In this document: positions 1 through 12,390 of the stretch, piece after piece
Numbering within the stretch: position 1 is the first letter of the stretch
How the letters are laid out: each line of letters opens with the position of its first letter
Assembly: GCA_020081605.1 (NCBI GenBank)
Contig: JAHREC010000049.1
Span: forward strand, 2,790,001-2,854,000
Reading direction: 5' to 3'
Length of the DNA stretch: 64,000 bases
Source: Albifimbria verrucaria
Taxonomy: Eukaryota; Ascomycota; Sordariomycetes; Hypocreales; Stachybotryaceae
Made by a program: the position numbers and the translations under genes
Notes under the pieces: generated by a model
Databases searched by the model: none
Told to the model about the DNA's origin: nothing
The model's input: only the letters and a program-made list of their open reading frames with translations

Positions 1-646
1 TGGGAACATGTGGCATATATCCTTGCTAATGAGATGGATTAGAGCCTTTGAGCACACACATATCTATCGCCGAGGTGCTTCTCCTTGATTTTGCCATTTC
101 TGATCAGCATTGCAACTCATCTATTATGCCCCTTACGGATAGACTCCGGCTGCTGTGGTCTTGCGTGCGCTCTCTTCGCGCATTCTTGACCGTTCGCTTT
201 GCTGGGAATCATAGCGACGGCCCCTGTTTCTTGTGCATGAGCTCATCCGATCTTGCATATGTTATTCTTACTGGCATGAAGCTCCTGACTCTGCGACTGC
301 CCGGGTGGAATCTTGAGCATATCGCAACGGAGCTTCGGTTGGGACAATTGGTGCAGCAGCTGACGGAAGATCTGGGGCAGATATTGCGCGCCGACATAAG
401 AGAGGTCTTTCTCCCGCACCGTCGGCACTCGGTATCAACGAGCCGTGGGAGAGGACACTGCGCCTTCTGAAGCATGTGCGGGAGGTGATTCGCAACGATT
501 TAGAGGCGGGACACCCCGGTTCTGAGGGCTATGGAGATGTGACGCAAAGCTTGTTCACTGAAGCCAACGAAGCCTTTTGGTATGATGTGCTAGACGAAAA
601 CATGTGGAATTTCGACGGTGACACAACGAACCTCGATATGGCCTAA
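1..646 (+). pseudogene. Decayed C-terminal fragment of a fungal transcription-factor-like protein
   Basis: The reading frame changes at least three times within 650 bases. Frame 1 (bases 1-36) gives WEHVAYILANEM, frame 2 (38-61) gives IRAFEHTH, frame 3 (60 to about 375) gives SIAEVLLLDF through SCVRSLRAFLTVRF and FLCMSSSDLAYV, and frame 2 again (about 380-646) gives EPWERTLRLLKHV and ends at TAA 644-646. In my recollection these blocks occur in this order in the C-terminal part of a family of fungal Zn2Cys6 transcription factors with a mostly helical tail. The DNA-binding domain would lie beyond the left edge and is not visible. Unlike the other genes here, the first two frame changes need losses of two bases (or five), so this looks like real decay rather than single-base under-calling. 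The family assignment rests on memory of the conserved blocks and is moderate. Confidence 0.5.
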
Positions 647-900
647 GTTCTACTGCGAGGAAGAAGGGTTCGACTTGCTTGGTCTGCTAGGGCTTTGAAG
701 GCCGTTGACGACCAAGACCACATGAATACCACCGAATCACATTTGGAAATCGCCTATCGACTAGTGTCTTCTGCTCACGCATCGCATGACTAGGAAGGGA
801 CTTGATTGAGCTTGTCTTATGCAAGTAAATCGAATCTATATCTAAGTTGCGCGTGAATGTGCGTCATGAGCTCATCTAGGCATTTGTTCGCACCCCCATC
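647..900. other. Short gene-free spacer
   Basis: About 250 bases between the transcription-factor remnant and the 3' end of the esterase gene on the opposite strand. No ORF with recognisable content and no repeat seen. Confidence 0.5.
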
Positions 901-1873
901 TCAGGGCTGTGGCACAGGGTTGAGCACTCTCCAGTCAGGGAACAGATAGCCTGTTCTGTCACCCTCGGGGAGCTGAGCCCATTCCTGGCCGATATGTGGA
1001 AGAACAGTCTCATAGAATACCGAGTACGCAGCTCCGCTCATGTGGAGGCCATCGGGGAGCAGAGCATCAAGGCCACCCTGCTTACCGTTTTCGGGACTTC
1101 CCAACCAAGGTCCACCGGGCTGGTAGTCGCCGGGAGCCATGGAGATGGCCTTGTCCATAAGGGCTTGCCAGAGGTCAATCAGCTCAACGCCAGGATGCTC
1201 TCGCGCGACTTCGCGGGCCTTCTCAGCGTACGCAGCTGTGACCGTAACCCTGCGGGTCGCTTCTGGGTGGCCTCCTGTACATCGAGCTGGGAGAGTTTGA
1301 TCTCGTCCACGGGTGGAGGGGTGACCAGCAAGATTTTGGGCTGGTGGGCCTGGATGTATGGATGGGTGATAATCTTGATCAGGTTCTCCTTGTACTGATC
1401 AATAGGCACATGCTGTGAAGTTGTAGGGAGGGGAGGACGCTGTCGTTTGCTCCCAAGAGAATGACCTGTACTACATATGAGTGTCTGAAGACTAAGTCAA
1501 ATAAAAATCAAATTATGAAACATACGAGATACTTGAGCTTGGGTGAAGACTCAGATGGGTTAGAGAATATTTGCTCAAGATAGTTGACAACGTTCTTTGT
1601 GGTCCAACCCGAGAACCCTCTATTAACCACATCAAGCCGACGGGAACAGTCTGATTCGTCAGCATTATGATGTCAACGCTGAAGTAGGAATGCCAGAAAC
1701 ATGAACGCACGTGTCTGCAAGGCAGCTTGGAAAGAGAAGCCTTGTTGGAGATCTACGGAGAACTGAAGCAATGAGTCTCCTAGCAGAACTAGCTGAGGAT
1801 ACGGTTGCTGAAAGGGGACAGTTAGCGAGTGCTCGAAGCACATGCTGTAAAGAGTGACTAGACTTACGGCCAT
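901..1873 (-). CDS. GDSL/SGNH-family esterase, IAH1 (isoamyl acetate hydrolase) type
   Basis: Predicted SGNH hydrolase of the IAH1 family, which cleaves short-chain acetate esters. The model has four exons: 1868-1873 (only ATGGCC), 1711-1807, 1526-1650 and 901-1465, with three 60-bp GT-AG introns. The nucleophile block LVLLGDSLLQ follows the start at about residue 11. The block VILLGANDSV is the Gly/Asn oxyanion region. DGLHMSGAAY near the C-terminus carries the catalytic Asp and His. Two one-base losses interrupt exon 4, at the G/C run near 1272 and at the G runs 1424-1435. Restoring them gives 265 codons (264 aa), normal for the family. No signal peptide, so probably cytosolic. Substrate is inferred from family only. 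The six-base first exon is unusual but is supported by clean splice sites and the immediate start of the family N-terminus. Confidence 0.85.
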
Positions 1874-2290
1874 TGTGTGTCAGCTGAGAGCCAATTTCTG
1901 TAAACGAAAAAAATAAAAATAGGGTAAGTTTCTAGCAAGGAATGAGTGTTTCTAAGATTCAACTAAAGGAAGATATTGAAAGTGATCACTTAGTATGCTA
2001 TAGGGGCTCCGTAGCACGCAACAACCCCTCACTCCAGGGATATTAGGCTGTCAATACCGCGGCTCAGCTCCGTACCGGCGATCCTGTCTCCGGGAAAGGT
2101 GGGTCGCCTGCTTATCGATAACAAAAACACCGTGGAGCATCTTTTTCATGCCGCCAAAAATTTCGGAGAGCCAGGCCTTGCGAGTTTCCTCGGTCGCGAA
2201 CTTCACCAACCGAAGACCAATTTTTCACCCTCCCGCCACCGCCGGGCTCGACTCATTCCCTCGCGCCTTTTCAGAGCTTGGGCAGCAGTC
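1874..2290. promoter_or_regulatory. Divergent intergenic region, esterase / UTP10
   Basis: About 417 bases between two divergently oriented starts. It must hold both promoters and the UTP10 5' leader. An open frame runs from about 2099 into UTP10, but the conserved protein begins only at ATG 2291. No specific binding site could be assigned. Confidence 0.4.
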
Positions 2291-5200
2291 ATGGCGACCT
2301 CTCTTGCCGCGCAGTTGGCCCAGGTCGCCGCCAACTCCAAGTCGACGCTCAACATCAAGGCGCAAAAGGCTGCCCACTCCAAGTCGCTGATCTGGGAGCC
2401 CAGGGTCGCCGCCACGCAGAGCTACCAGACCTTGTACACCACCTGTCACCAGGGCTTCGAGGAGTTGTGCCAGTTGGACCACCGCTTCACGCGCTTCCAG
2501 ACCACCATCTTTAGCGAGGAGAGTCAGAACCAGGACCGCACCCAGCTTACCGCTACCGAGAATGAGGAGCTGGATAAGCAGATTGGGGCCTTCCTGCGCC
2601 TGGCAGGTAGCCGGCTGCGATTGATGCCCGCTATCAAGTCCATTGAGTGGCTCATTAGGCGATTCCGGTGAGTACTGTTTTGCTAAGTGTAAAAATACAT
2701 CATGTCTTCTAACAATGTGGACCAGTATCCATGAGGAGAATACTGTTGCTCTGCTCATGTCCTTCCTCCCTTACCATTCCCTTCCCGCCTTTGCTACGGT
2801 GTTGTCAATTCTTCCCAGTCGAATTCCTACCGACTTCCGTTTCCTCGACCCTTACATTCGTTCTACTACCTCCCTGCCGAGATCTGTTCTGGTTCACCAG
2901 GCTATCCACCACCCTGAGTTCCTTACCGCAGTGTCTGAATACACTCTCGAGTCATGCCGAACCCAGTACCAATATCCTGCACTCATCTCCTTCTGGGCAG
3001 GCCTCATCACCGAGGCTGTGAGCGGAATGCTCGACCGAGCCAAGTCCGGTCGCGCCGCAGTCCAGGCTGAGAACGACCAAGCCATCCTCCACCGTCTGGG
3101 CCCCATTTTCGCCGAGTCGCTGGTGATGAAGAAGGTGCCCAGCCTTCAGATTGCTTCATACATGGCCATTGCTGTGTTCGTTGCCAAGGGAAACCTGGAG
3201 GACGTTGCAGTTTCTGCCTTTATGGAACAGACGGTCTACGGCTGGACCAACGATACCGTCCGACCCGCGCTTGTTTGCCTGGCGATCATGGCACAGTACC
3301 GATCCGCGAAGCAGATGAGCAGCAAGGTGACCAAGGCGCTGATGAAGGTTTCGGACATTGGCTCGCTGCTGGTCGACATTGGTCAAGAACGAAGGGTTGA
3401 CAAGCTTGCCAATGGACTTTGCCTGGCCCTCATCGATCGATTCACCAAGAAGGGCGATGCCCGAGGACTGCCTACTATAATGGCTATCCTGACCACTCAA
3501 ATCCTCAAGGAAAAGCAGATTGCAGTCATCTTCAAGTCGCTTCTCCTTGCAGCGTTGAAGTTGGACGACAACAACGATGTCGATGGCGCGCTCCGCAGAG
3601 AACTCGGATCTGCCCTGATTTCCCTGTCGCAGACCTCTGGCAAGTCTGGCGATATTATCCAGTCAGTCATTCAAGAGGTCGATTTCGACATTGAGGAGCT
3701 GGAGATGAAGTTGGACCTTTCTTTCCGAACCAGAAAGCTGCCCGAGGCATCAAACGAGGACCAGGCCAACTCCACCAGCGATGCGCCACAGCCCCGTCAG
3801 GACCTGAATGTTGCTGTTGACGAGCTGTCGCGTGCGAAGAAGCCACTGCCCTCTTGCCTTCTGCCCCAGCCTAATGAGGTCTTTGACGAATTTAGCCATC
3901 TTTTCCTTTCCATCGTTTCCGAACACCAGAAGGATGCGGCGTTACTTTCAAAGTTCGAGCAATGCCCACAATTGCAGTCTCAAGAGGCCTTCAAGCGTGG
4001 TACTTATTGTAGCTTCTTTATCCGCATCTGGTGTGGCTCATATCCCGCCCTCGCACGCATGGCGGCGCTGGATATGGTGAAGAACAGAATCAAGGCTGAG
4101 GCTGGTCGCAAGATGGATGTTCAGGCCCTTGTTCCTTACTGCATCACTGCTCTGAGCGATCCTTCGAAGCGAGTGCGACAGGCAGCGGCTGACCTGATCA
4201 CTGTTGTGTCTGGTCTCTACACACCCCTGTGTCTTCGAAGCCTGCTGCAGCACTCGACTCTGACATCCTTTACGGAAAGTCTAAGGAGGCTGCATCTTTG
4301 AGCCCCGACATCACAGCCAAGCTGCTTATCCTGCAGCTTCTGCCTACACTCGAAGAATGCGTTATCGACCCCGAGCATGTTTCAGAGGTGTTGAAGACCG
4401 CGATTGAGCAGGGCAAATACCAAGCGACGCCCGACCCGGCTCTTGACAAGAAGGATCACATGTCTCAGTCTGCCAGGCTGTCCTTATTGACCTTCCTTTC
4501 ATCTCATGTAGTTGCCACGCCATTGGTTCTGGTCAAGAACAGACTACTGAGATGTCTGAACGAGATCCGAGGTGTATCAAGCACAACACGCACACAGCTT
4601 CTTCTACCTGCCTTGCAATGGTGGGCAGGATTGACCGAGGAAGAGGCATCGGGACTTGCCCGTGCTGGCCAGCTTGAGATCTCCATCCTGGATTCACGAT
4701 TTGTCGACATTGTTGTTCCCAACGATGCAGCAGGATTGGACTACCTTTTCACTATCCTTCAGAGCCCGACCACGGCCAACAGGCCCACCCTTGTTCAGGC
4801 TGTCTTTGCCCGTCTACGAAAGATGTGGCCAGTCATGAAGGATGATATCAAGTTCAAGGTAGCCGAGCAGCTGCTTGACGTCTCCCAGAAGTCGTCACCC
4901 GCAGACGATTCCGAGTCTCCTGTGCCCGCCGAGGCGGCCAACTTCCTGCGAGTCGTACCCTGACCACCGATATCCTCTCGTTCTTCTTGGACTCTATCCA
5001 GACAGGCACGAAGATGATCACCGAGCCACCTCCAAACAAGCGACGCCGCACCAGCTCTTCAGACGGTAACCGTGGTCTTATCACACAGGTTACTCCGGAG
5101 CTGAGCCAGGCTTTGCGCAAGGTCACCTTTGTTCTGCAGTTGGTTGACAACTCTGACCCTGTTTCTCACCCCGAGCTTCTGGACGGCCTGTTTACTGCCT

Positions 5201-7814
5201 TGTCTGAACTTCAACACTTTAGAACAGTCGTCGGTTCTGAGCTCGGATATCTGCAGAATTTGATTCTGCGCAGTCTCCTGGCCATGATGCCCGCTTACCA
5301 GAGCAACAAGGTGCTGAAGATTGACAGCTCCGGAGGGTATGGCGATTTGCTTGTCAACTGCATCCAAAAGTCATCCAGCCCTGTTGTCCAGAACGCTGCT
5401 CTGCTCCTTATCGCAAGCCTTGCGACTACTGCACCAAACCTGGTGCTGCACAGTGTCATGCCCATCTTTACCTTTATGGGAACCTCTGTGTTGAGGCAAA
5501 ACGACGACTACTCGGCCCACGTTGTTTCGCAAACAATCCAGGAAGTTATTCCTCCGCTGATTGCTTCGCTGCGCCAGGGCCAGAAGAGCCCGGTTGCTGG
5601 TGCTTCTGACATTCTGGTTAGCTTCACTACCGCGTACGAGCACATCCCTCCCACAGGCGCCAGGGACTCTTCGTGGCTCTCGTCCAGACTCTTGGACCTC
5701 GCGACTTCCTCTATGCTCTCGTTAGCATGCTGGTTGATCGCTACGGTCCCAGCGATGCTCTCCTTCAATTCATCGTTGACCTAATGAACAACTTTAACAT
5801 TGAGATTCAACTCGATACCTTGGTCAAGCTTCTGGATCTCATTGCGGATCTCTTCAAGCCTAAGCCAACAATCTCATTTGCGCTACTGGGCATCAGCGAA
5901 GATGGAGACGAGAAGAATGTTGAGCAGATTGCTCAGCGACAACTGTCAGCCTTCCCTACCTTCCTCTCCAACAAGAAGATGAAGCAGCAGATCGGTAAGC
6001 TGGCTCATCGTGACGATATGGAGGCCTCGGAAGTCCGCACTTTGTATGCCACTTTGCTCGAGAACATTCTCACCCTTGCGCACACGGTCAAGGCAAACAA
6101 GACCCTCCATGGCAGGTGCGGTGCGGCTTTGGCCAATCTTCTCAACCTGCTCTCCATCAGCGAGTTCATCAAGGCTGTCGAGAGTCTCTTGGACAGACCT
6201 GACATGGGTCTGCGACAGAAGGTGCTCCGAGCTCTGGAGGTTCGTGTTGAGGGCGAAAGCAACACGGATCCTGCCTCGAGAGCGGCACTGCTTGCATTCA
6301 TGCCTCAGCTTACTGCCGCTATTCGAGAGTCGAGCGACATCAGATATAAGCATACCGCTGTCACTTGCGTCGACAAGATTGCCGAGAAGTACGGTAAGAA
6401 GGATATTGAGGCAGTGGTGGCCGCGGCCTCTACGATCGCTGGCAAAGACTGCCTTGGTCAGGACGACAAGCAGCTGCGCATCATGGCTCTTCTGTGCCTT
6501 ACATCGCTCGTTGATGTACTTGAAGATGCTATCGTGCCAGTCTTGCCAGTGGCGATTCCCAAGACTGTGGAGTATCTCAACCTCAGCTTGAAAGAGGGCG
6601 AGGTTGACGAAGAGCTGCACTCGGCTAGTTACGGACTGCTCACTGCACTTGCTGAGCACCTTCCTTACATGCTCTCAACCTACATGGATCCCATTCTCAA
6701 GGTTTCTAACCAGTCAGCAGAAGCTGGACTCGGCGAGGAGGCGAACGAAAGCCGAGTCAGCTGCTTGCAGTTCTTGGCTCGACGACTTGACGCCAAGGAG
6801 ATCTTCACTAGCCTCAACAAGAACTGGGACAGTGCGATGTCTGCAGGCTTCTCGGTAAGTCTTCTAATTTTTTTATTTGTGTTTAAGTGTGAATTAAAGC
6901 TAATTGTTCCAGGCCATGGTTGAGTTCTTCGATGTGTTGGGTGTAGCCATTGACAAGCACGCCAAGTCGAGCATCACGAAGAACGCAGCTCTACTATCGA
7001 GCATTTTCCTGAACGCTTTTGACTTGCGACGCCGCTCGTACACAGCCGAGGCCAGCGAGGACAAATCAGAGCGTATTGCAAAGATCGAGTCGAGTGCGAA
7101 CGAGAATGCTCTGAAGATGATCTTCAAGCTCAACGACGCTGCTTTCCGACCCATCTTTGTTCAGTTCATTGAGTGGACAAGCTCGGGACTTCCCAAGTCC
7201 GACAAGTTGGGCCGAACTCTACGACAGTACAGCCTGTTCAGCTTCTTGCACACGTTTTTGATGGTCTCAAGTCCATTGTCACAAACTACGCAAGCTACAT
7301 CATCGAGGATGCTGTCAAGATTCTGAACACGGCGAACCCTACCGTTGCCGAGGAGAAACAGCTCTGGAGCCTTGTCCTCAAGACCCTAGCTAGATGTTTC
7401 GAGCATGACCAGGACGACTTCTGGCAGGCGCCGGCACACTTTAGCGCCGTCAGCACGGCTGTGCTTGAGCAATTCAAGCATGCGCCGGCTGTCAACATGC
7501 TGGACGATGTGATCCCAGCGACGGTGGAGCTCGCAGCGGCGGCTGACTCACAGGCTCACCAGAAGGAGATCAACTCAGCACTGCTGAAGCACCTGCGTTC
7601 GGAGCAAACCGCAGTGCGCCTGGCGGCTGTTCACTGCGAGCAGGCGCTGACCGACCGACTGGGCGAGGAATGGCTATCCATGCTTCATGAGATGCTGCCA
7701 AGAATCAGTGAGCTGCAGGAGGATGACGATGAGGTTGTGGAGCGGGAGACGCATAGGTGGATCGTCAAGATTGAGGGTGTTTTGGGAGAGAGCCTGGACG
7801 CCATGCTCCAGTGA
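2291..7814 (+). CDS. UTP10: UTP10, U3 snoRNP-associated HEAT-repeat protein
   Basis: Large alpha-helical HEAT-repeat component of the small-subunit processome (t-UTP group) that acts in the nucleolus on pre-18S rRNA transcription and processing. Start chosen at ATG 2291 (MATSLAAQLAQVAANSK), the conserved family N-terminus, rather than an in-frame extension from 2099. Introns: 2668-2725 and 6855-6912. The C-terminal BP28CT-type end reads through MLPRISELQEDDDE to the stop at 7812-7814. Four one-base losses break the frame: 4224-4227 (C run), 4958-4960 (C run), 5650-5652 (C run) and 7255-7259 (T run). Adding one base at each joins all segments and yields about 1,803 aa, the usual length for fungal UTP10. 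The gene is essential in yeast, so I take the breaks as sequence errors. Downstream NADH dehydrogenase lies on the same strand 720 bp away. Confidence 0.95.
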
Positions 7815-8535
7815 TAGATTTGTGATGCTATAGTTTTATGGGGCATTGCATTGTATGCGTATCTAGATGCATTAAAAGATGATTTTTTCACGGCTGAATA
7901 GCTGACAGGACAATCTCGCTGCTGGTTTGCGCTCGTTCCGTGTAATCCGGAAGATTCCGGGGCCACAGTGACGGACCTTCGGAATGTCCGTCAACGTTAT
8001 CCACCTCAATTAGGACACCGACGGACGACAGCCTCACCTTGATGTTTGTTTGCGTCAGGGTGAAATTCTTGCTGGATTTGCATATGAATAGAGTAGAGAG
8101 GAAAGGAGTACTCCAGTAATATACTGCTTTTCAATCATATAACGCTTGTTTTCTGCATCCAGTAAACACAACGGTAAACTCCAAAGTAAGCCTTTGTTAG
8201 TCACATTGTCTTAGTCCGCCTGCAACTCCTGTATAAGTCCGGCGCTACGGTTTTGTGCTGTAAGCCGCTCCGTAAGAACCACATATTGTTTATCCCGAAC
8301 GATCCCGGCTCGGCGTGACAGGTCTGAATTTTTAATGCGCGCAGACTGACGAAGTTATTTAATCATCGATTGTCCGTTGAGCGGCACTTGCTGTCTAGAT
8401 GTCGGACGGATCCACGAAGGACTGGGGTGATGACATCACTGACAAAGTTGCGACTAACAGCTACGACGGTAGAAGCAATCTTTAATTCTACAACGACAAT
8501 TGCTCCAGGAACTGCATCGGTTCGATTCTGTAAAG
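7815..8535. other. Intergenic region between UTP10 and the NADH dehydrogenase
   Basis: About 720 bases holding the UTP10 3' end and the next gene's promoter. Small open frames here have no recognisable content. Nothing else seen. Confidence 0.4.
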
Positions 8536-10209
8536 ATGCGCGCCGCAGGGTCTTTGCGTGTCTGCAACCGGCCTACTGCCGTTGCAACCGCAGGGTATCT
8601 GGTGTCCAGGGAGCTTGAGACTCGCGAGCACAAGTGCTGCGACAAGTAAAGGTGAGCTGAAGAAAGCTGTTCTAAGAGCATTTCAATATATCAGAATGCC
8701 CGCCTTAGGTTGTCATGACTTGGTAGAGGAGTCTGGCTGAGCTATGATACCCCAATGGGCGTGCGCATTGGCTTTCGCATATGAGAGCTTTCGCTCCTCC
8801 ACCTCCACAGCTCTCGAGATACCTATGACCAATGCTAACAAATCATGACTTTCAGATTCGAAAGAGCGTGTTGTTGTGCTTGGATCGGGCTGGGCAGGCT
8901 ATGCCCTGGCGCGGACATTGTCTCCCTCAAAGTTCTCGCGCAGCCTTATTTCTCCTCGCTCCCATTTCGTCTTCACGCCGCTTCTCGCATCAACATCCGT
9001 AGGAACCCTCGAATTTCGAACTGTGCTAGAGCCTGTGCGGCGACTGGGACTGGACGAATACCACCAAGCATGGGCCTCAGAGATCGACTTTGCGCGCAAG
9101 ACTATCCGCGTCGAGGCCAATACGCGAGAGGACGATGCCGGCGCAAAAACCGGTGTGGAAATGGCAAAGGGAGTAGAGTTCGAAGTGCCCTATGACAAGC
9201 TCGTGATCGCCGTAGGGTCATATAGCCAGACCTTTGGCGTGGAGGGCGTCAAGGAGCATGCCTGCTTCCTCCGAGACGTGGGAGATGCAAGGGCAATTCG
9301 CCTGAAGGTCCTCTTGGCGTTCGAGATGGCAGAGCTGCCGACGACCAGCGACGAAGAGCGCAAGAAACTGCTGCACTTTGTGGTTGTTGGAGGTGGACCA
9401 ACAGGCATTGAGTTCGCTGCCGAGCTGCATGACCTCGTTCACGATGATCTGTCCAAGCTATACCCCAGCTGATGCCGTTCGTAGCCATCACGATCTACGA
9501 TATTGCGCCAAAGGTTCTGCCCATGTTTGACCAGAAGCTGGCGAGCTATGCCACCGACATGTTCCGAAGACAGGGCATCAAGGTGAAGACAGAGCACCAT
9601 CTACAGCGAATCCGTCGTGAGGGTCAAGTCCTGATGCTGGACGTCAAGGAAGAGCAGGGAGAGGTCGGTGCTGGCATGGTGGTTTGGAGTACAGGGCTGA
9701 TGCAGAACCCTCTCGTGCGAAGCCTGACCGACAAGGACATCCAAACGTCCGAGAACAGCGAGGGGACGGTTAAGATTCTGAAGGATGCGAAGACGGGCGG
9801 GTTTGCCGTTGACTCTCTCCTTCGCGTGCAAGTAAAGTCCCAAGACGGCACGGTATCTGCCCTCCCGGACGTCTACGCCATGGGCGACTGTGCCGTAGTC
9901 CAAGGCGAAGGTGCTCCGTTGCCCGCCACGGCGCAAGTCGCCAGCCAACAGGCCATCTACCTCGGCAAGCAGCTCAACAAGGGCAATTCGGCATCCCCGT
10001 TCAAGTTCCGCAACTGGGGTACCATGACATATCTCGGCGGCTGGCGAGCCATTCACCAGAGCAAGGCGGACGAACTCAAGGGACGGGCAGCGTGGATCCT
10101 GTGGCGGACGGCGTACCTGACGAGGAGCATGAGCATCAAGAACAAGGTGATGATCCCGGTGTACTGGTTGGTGACCTGGATTTTTGGGAGAGATATCTCC
10201 AGGTTTTAG
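8536..10209 (+). CDS. Type II NADH:ubiquinone oxidoreductase (alternative NADH dehydrogenase)
   Basis: Rotenone-insensitive single-subunit NADH dehydrogenase of the mitochondrial inner membrane, which transfers electrons from NADH to ubiquinone without pumping protons. Motifs: FAD-binding VVVLGSGWAGYALAR early in exon 2, second dinucleotide fold FVVVGGGPTGIEFAAEL, YAMGDCA, and C-terminal GRDISRF. No EF-hand insertion is seen, unlike some external NDE enzymes, so internal versus external orientation is open. Exon 2 starts at 8856 after intron 8652-8855. The splice joins SAATSK to DSKERVVVLG in frame. One base is missing in the C run 9463-9466. The first exon is uncertain: ATG 8536 is not in the frame that reaches the donor, and two further one-base losses would be needed. 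The LRLASTSAATSK stretch looks like the end of a mitochondrial presequence. Confidence 0.88.
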
Positions 10210-10620
10210 ATTGGAAGCATTGAGGCGTTTATGGGGTTTATAGATTTAACCAGCAAAACCTATGTGTAGGCTAGGCGTTAGTTATATTGCTCGCCAAGTC
10301 ATTCATGTAAGATAATGAGGAAATTGTAAGAGAAAGAAAGAATTGACTGGTACCACGCAACGCAATTGACATGATCATGGCTTTCGACCAAACATTTGAT
10401 TATGTTTGTGTTAAATATTGTGTTGTGTTATACAATGAAAAATGGTGGATTGGAAGAGGAAGATTGCCATATTAGTCACATTGTGCCGTCATGAGTCCCT
10501 CCACTCCGATGTTACCCGCTTGAGCTTGTATTAAATCCTCTCATTGCAAGATACACCTCACCTCACCAACTCCCTCGTCTTCCTCGTTCCTGCATCTTCA
10601 GGGACACAGTAAAACAGACA
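10210..10620. other. Intergenic region upstream of THI6
   Basis: About 410 bases, AT-rich in the middle, with a pyrimidine-rich leader just before ATG 10621. Thiamine genes in filamentous fungi are often controlled by TPP riboswitches in introns, but I could not recognise the TPP aptamer core here or in the first THI6 intron. Confidence 0.4.
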
Positions 10621-12390
10621 ATGGCTAAGACGTCTGTCAATTACGGCGTCTACCTCGTCACCGACTCGACGCCCGCCATCCTCGGCGACCGGGACCTCGT
10701 CGCCGTGGTTGAGGCTGCTGTGGCGGGCGGCGTGACCATCGTGCAGTATCGCGACAAGACCAGCAGCAGGGATGTCGCCGTCGAGACGGCTCGGCGGCTT
10801 CATGCAGTGACGAAGCGTCTGGGTGTTCCGCTGCTGATTAACGACCGCGTCGATGTAGCTGCTGAGGTGGGCTGCGAGGGCATCCACATCGGTCAAGATG
10901 ATATGGGTATGTCATGAGATGGTTTGATAGGGCGTGAGCCGCAAATGCAAATATGTAAGGACCTCATCTAGGAGGACAGACACGCTGACGAACGACTGAT
11001 GTGGGCAGAGTTTGTTAAGGCCAGGGAACTGCTGGGCCCGGATAAGATCATTGGTGTCACGGCAAGCTCCATCGACGAGGCCGTCAAGGCATGTGAAGCT
11101 GGCGCAGACTACCTAGGCATAGGAACGGTTTACTCTACACAAACGTAAGTAATATCTGCTTGGAAAAATCGGGACTATAAGCTGGGATATAGCTCACATT
11201 TCTGTTACAGCAAGAAGGACACAAAGTCTATCATTGGCACGTCCGGCGTTCGCGATATTCTCTCAGCTCTCGCTGCGGCAGGCCACGGCGCCGTACCTAC
11301 TGTCTGTATTGGCGGTATCAACATCTCCAACACAAGGCAGGTTCTCACGGAGTGCGTCAGCCCTCAGAAGAGCCTGGACGGCGTCGCCGTAGTGAGCGCC
11401 ATTGTAGCAGCTCCCGATGTCGCCGCCGCCGCTCGCCGCCTCGTCTCTGAGGTGCTTCTGGCTCGAATTCCGGAAGTGGTCCATGCCGTGGCTCGCACGA
11501 CGCCTTTGTCGCATAACATGACGAATCTGGTACGTCTAATGTTTCTTATGGTCACTTGCCTTTAGGAGGAGAGCTACTAATGACGAGATTAGGTGGTGCA
11601 GAACTTTGCGGCTAATATTGCGCTGGCTGTCGGTGGAAGTCCGATCATGGCCAACTACGGGGAGGAAGCTGCAGACTTGGCCAAGCTGGGAGGTGCTCTG
11701 GTCATCAATATGGGCACTGTAACGCCGGAGGGGTTAAAGAACTATCAGCAGGCTTTGAAGGCATATAACGATGCCAACGGGCCCGTGGTATTTGATCCCG
11801 TAGGGTGGGTGATTCCTTGCTACTTTCACACGCCATGGCTACACATTGGTGATTGCTGACGCTTGCTACTACAGTGCTGGAGCAACTACAGTGCGCCGCA
11901 ACGCCGTGAAGACGCTCTTGTCTTCCGGCCACTTTGACATCATTAAGGGCAACGAGGGCGAGATTCAGACAGTCTACGGGGTAAATGTCACGCAGCGTGG
12001 CGTCGACTCGGCGTCATCCCTGACCCTGGCGCAGAAGGCGGCGCTCGTGCGATCCCTGGCGCAGCGGGAGAAGTGCGTCGTGGTGCTCACGGGGTGACGG
12101 ACGTGCTCAGCGACGGGCAGCGCACGGTGCGGGTGGACAACGGGCACGAGCTGCTGGGGTCGGTGACGGGAACGGGCTGCACCCTGGGCACCGTCATCAG
12201 CACCATGGCGGCGGCGCACCCGGGCGACAAGCTGCTGGCGGCCGTGGCGGGCACGGTGCTCTTCGGCGTGGCTGCAGAGATGGCCGCCGCCAGGGCCGAG
12301 GTCAGAGGGCCGGGGACGTTTGTCCCAGCCTTCCTGGACGAGCTCTACACGATAAGGAAGGCCACGGCCGGGGCGATATGCGGTGGATGA
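10621..12390 (+). CDS. THI6: THI6, bifunctional thiamine-phosphate synthase / hydroxyethylthiazole kinase
   Basis: Fusion enzyme of thiamine biosynthesis. The N-terminal ThiE-like barrel couples HMP-PP with HET-P to make thiamine phosphate (VQYRDK, LLINDRVD, HIGQDDM). The C-terminal ThiM-like domain phosphorylates hydroxyethylthiazole (GGSPIMANY, GTGCTLG). Exons: 10621-10906, 11009-11144, 11211-11529, 11593-11804 and 11875-12390. All four introns are GT-AG and keep phase. One base is missing in the G run 12091-12094, where the frame would otherwise stop after VVVLTG. Restored length is 490 codons (489 aa), close to the usual 500-540 aa. Probably cytosolic. The active-site Cys-containing GTGC loop lies after the break, so the frame must be read through to keep a working kinase. 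Confidence 0.95.

Noticed and set aside
1..646. Repeat-induced point mutation as the cause of the transcription-factor decay
   Set aside because: The damage is by short deletions and frame changes, not C-to-T clusters, and the remnant is not visibly AT-rich.
2291..7814. Programmed ribosomal frameshifting in UTP10 and other genes
   Set aside because: The shifts have no common slippery heptamer or downstream structure, occur in most genes regardless of function, and always equal one missing base in a plain homopolymer. Sequence error is a simpler explanation.
10210..11008. TPP riboswitch for THI6
   Set aside because: The leader and first intron were inspected for the conserved TPP aptamer core and pairing, and none was recognised by eye.
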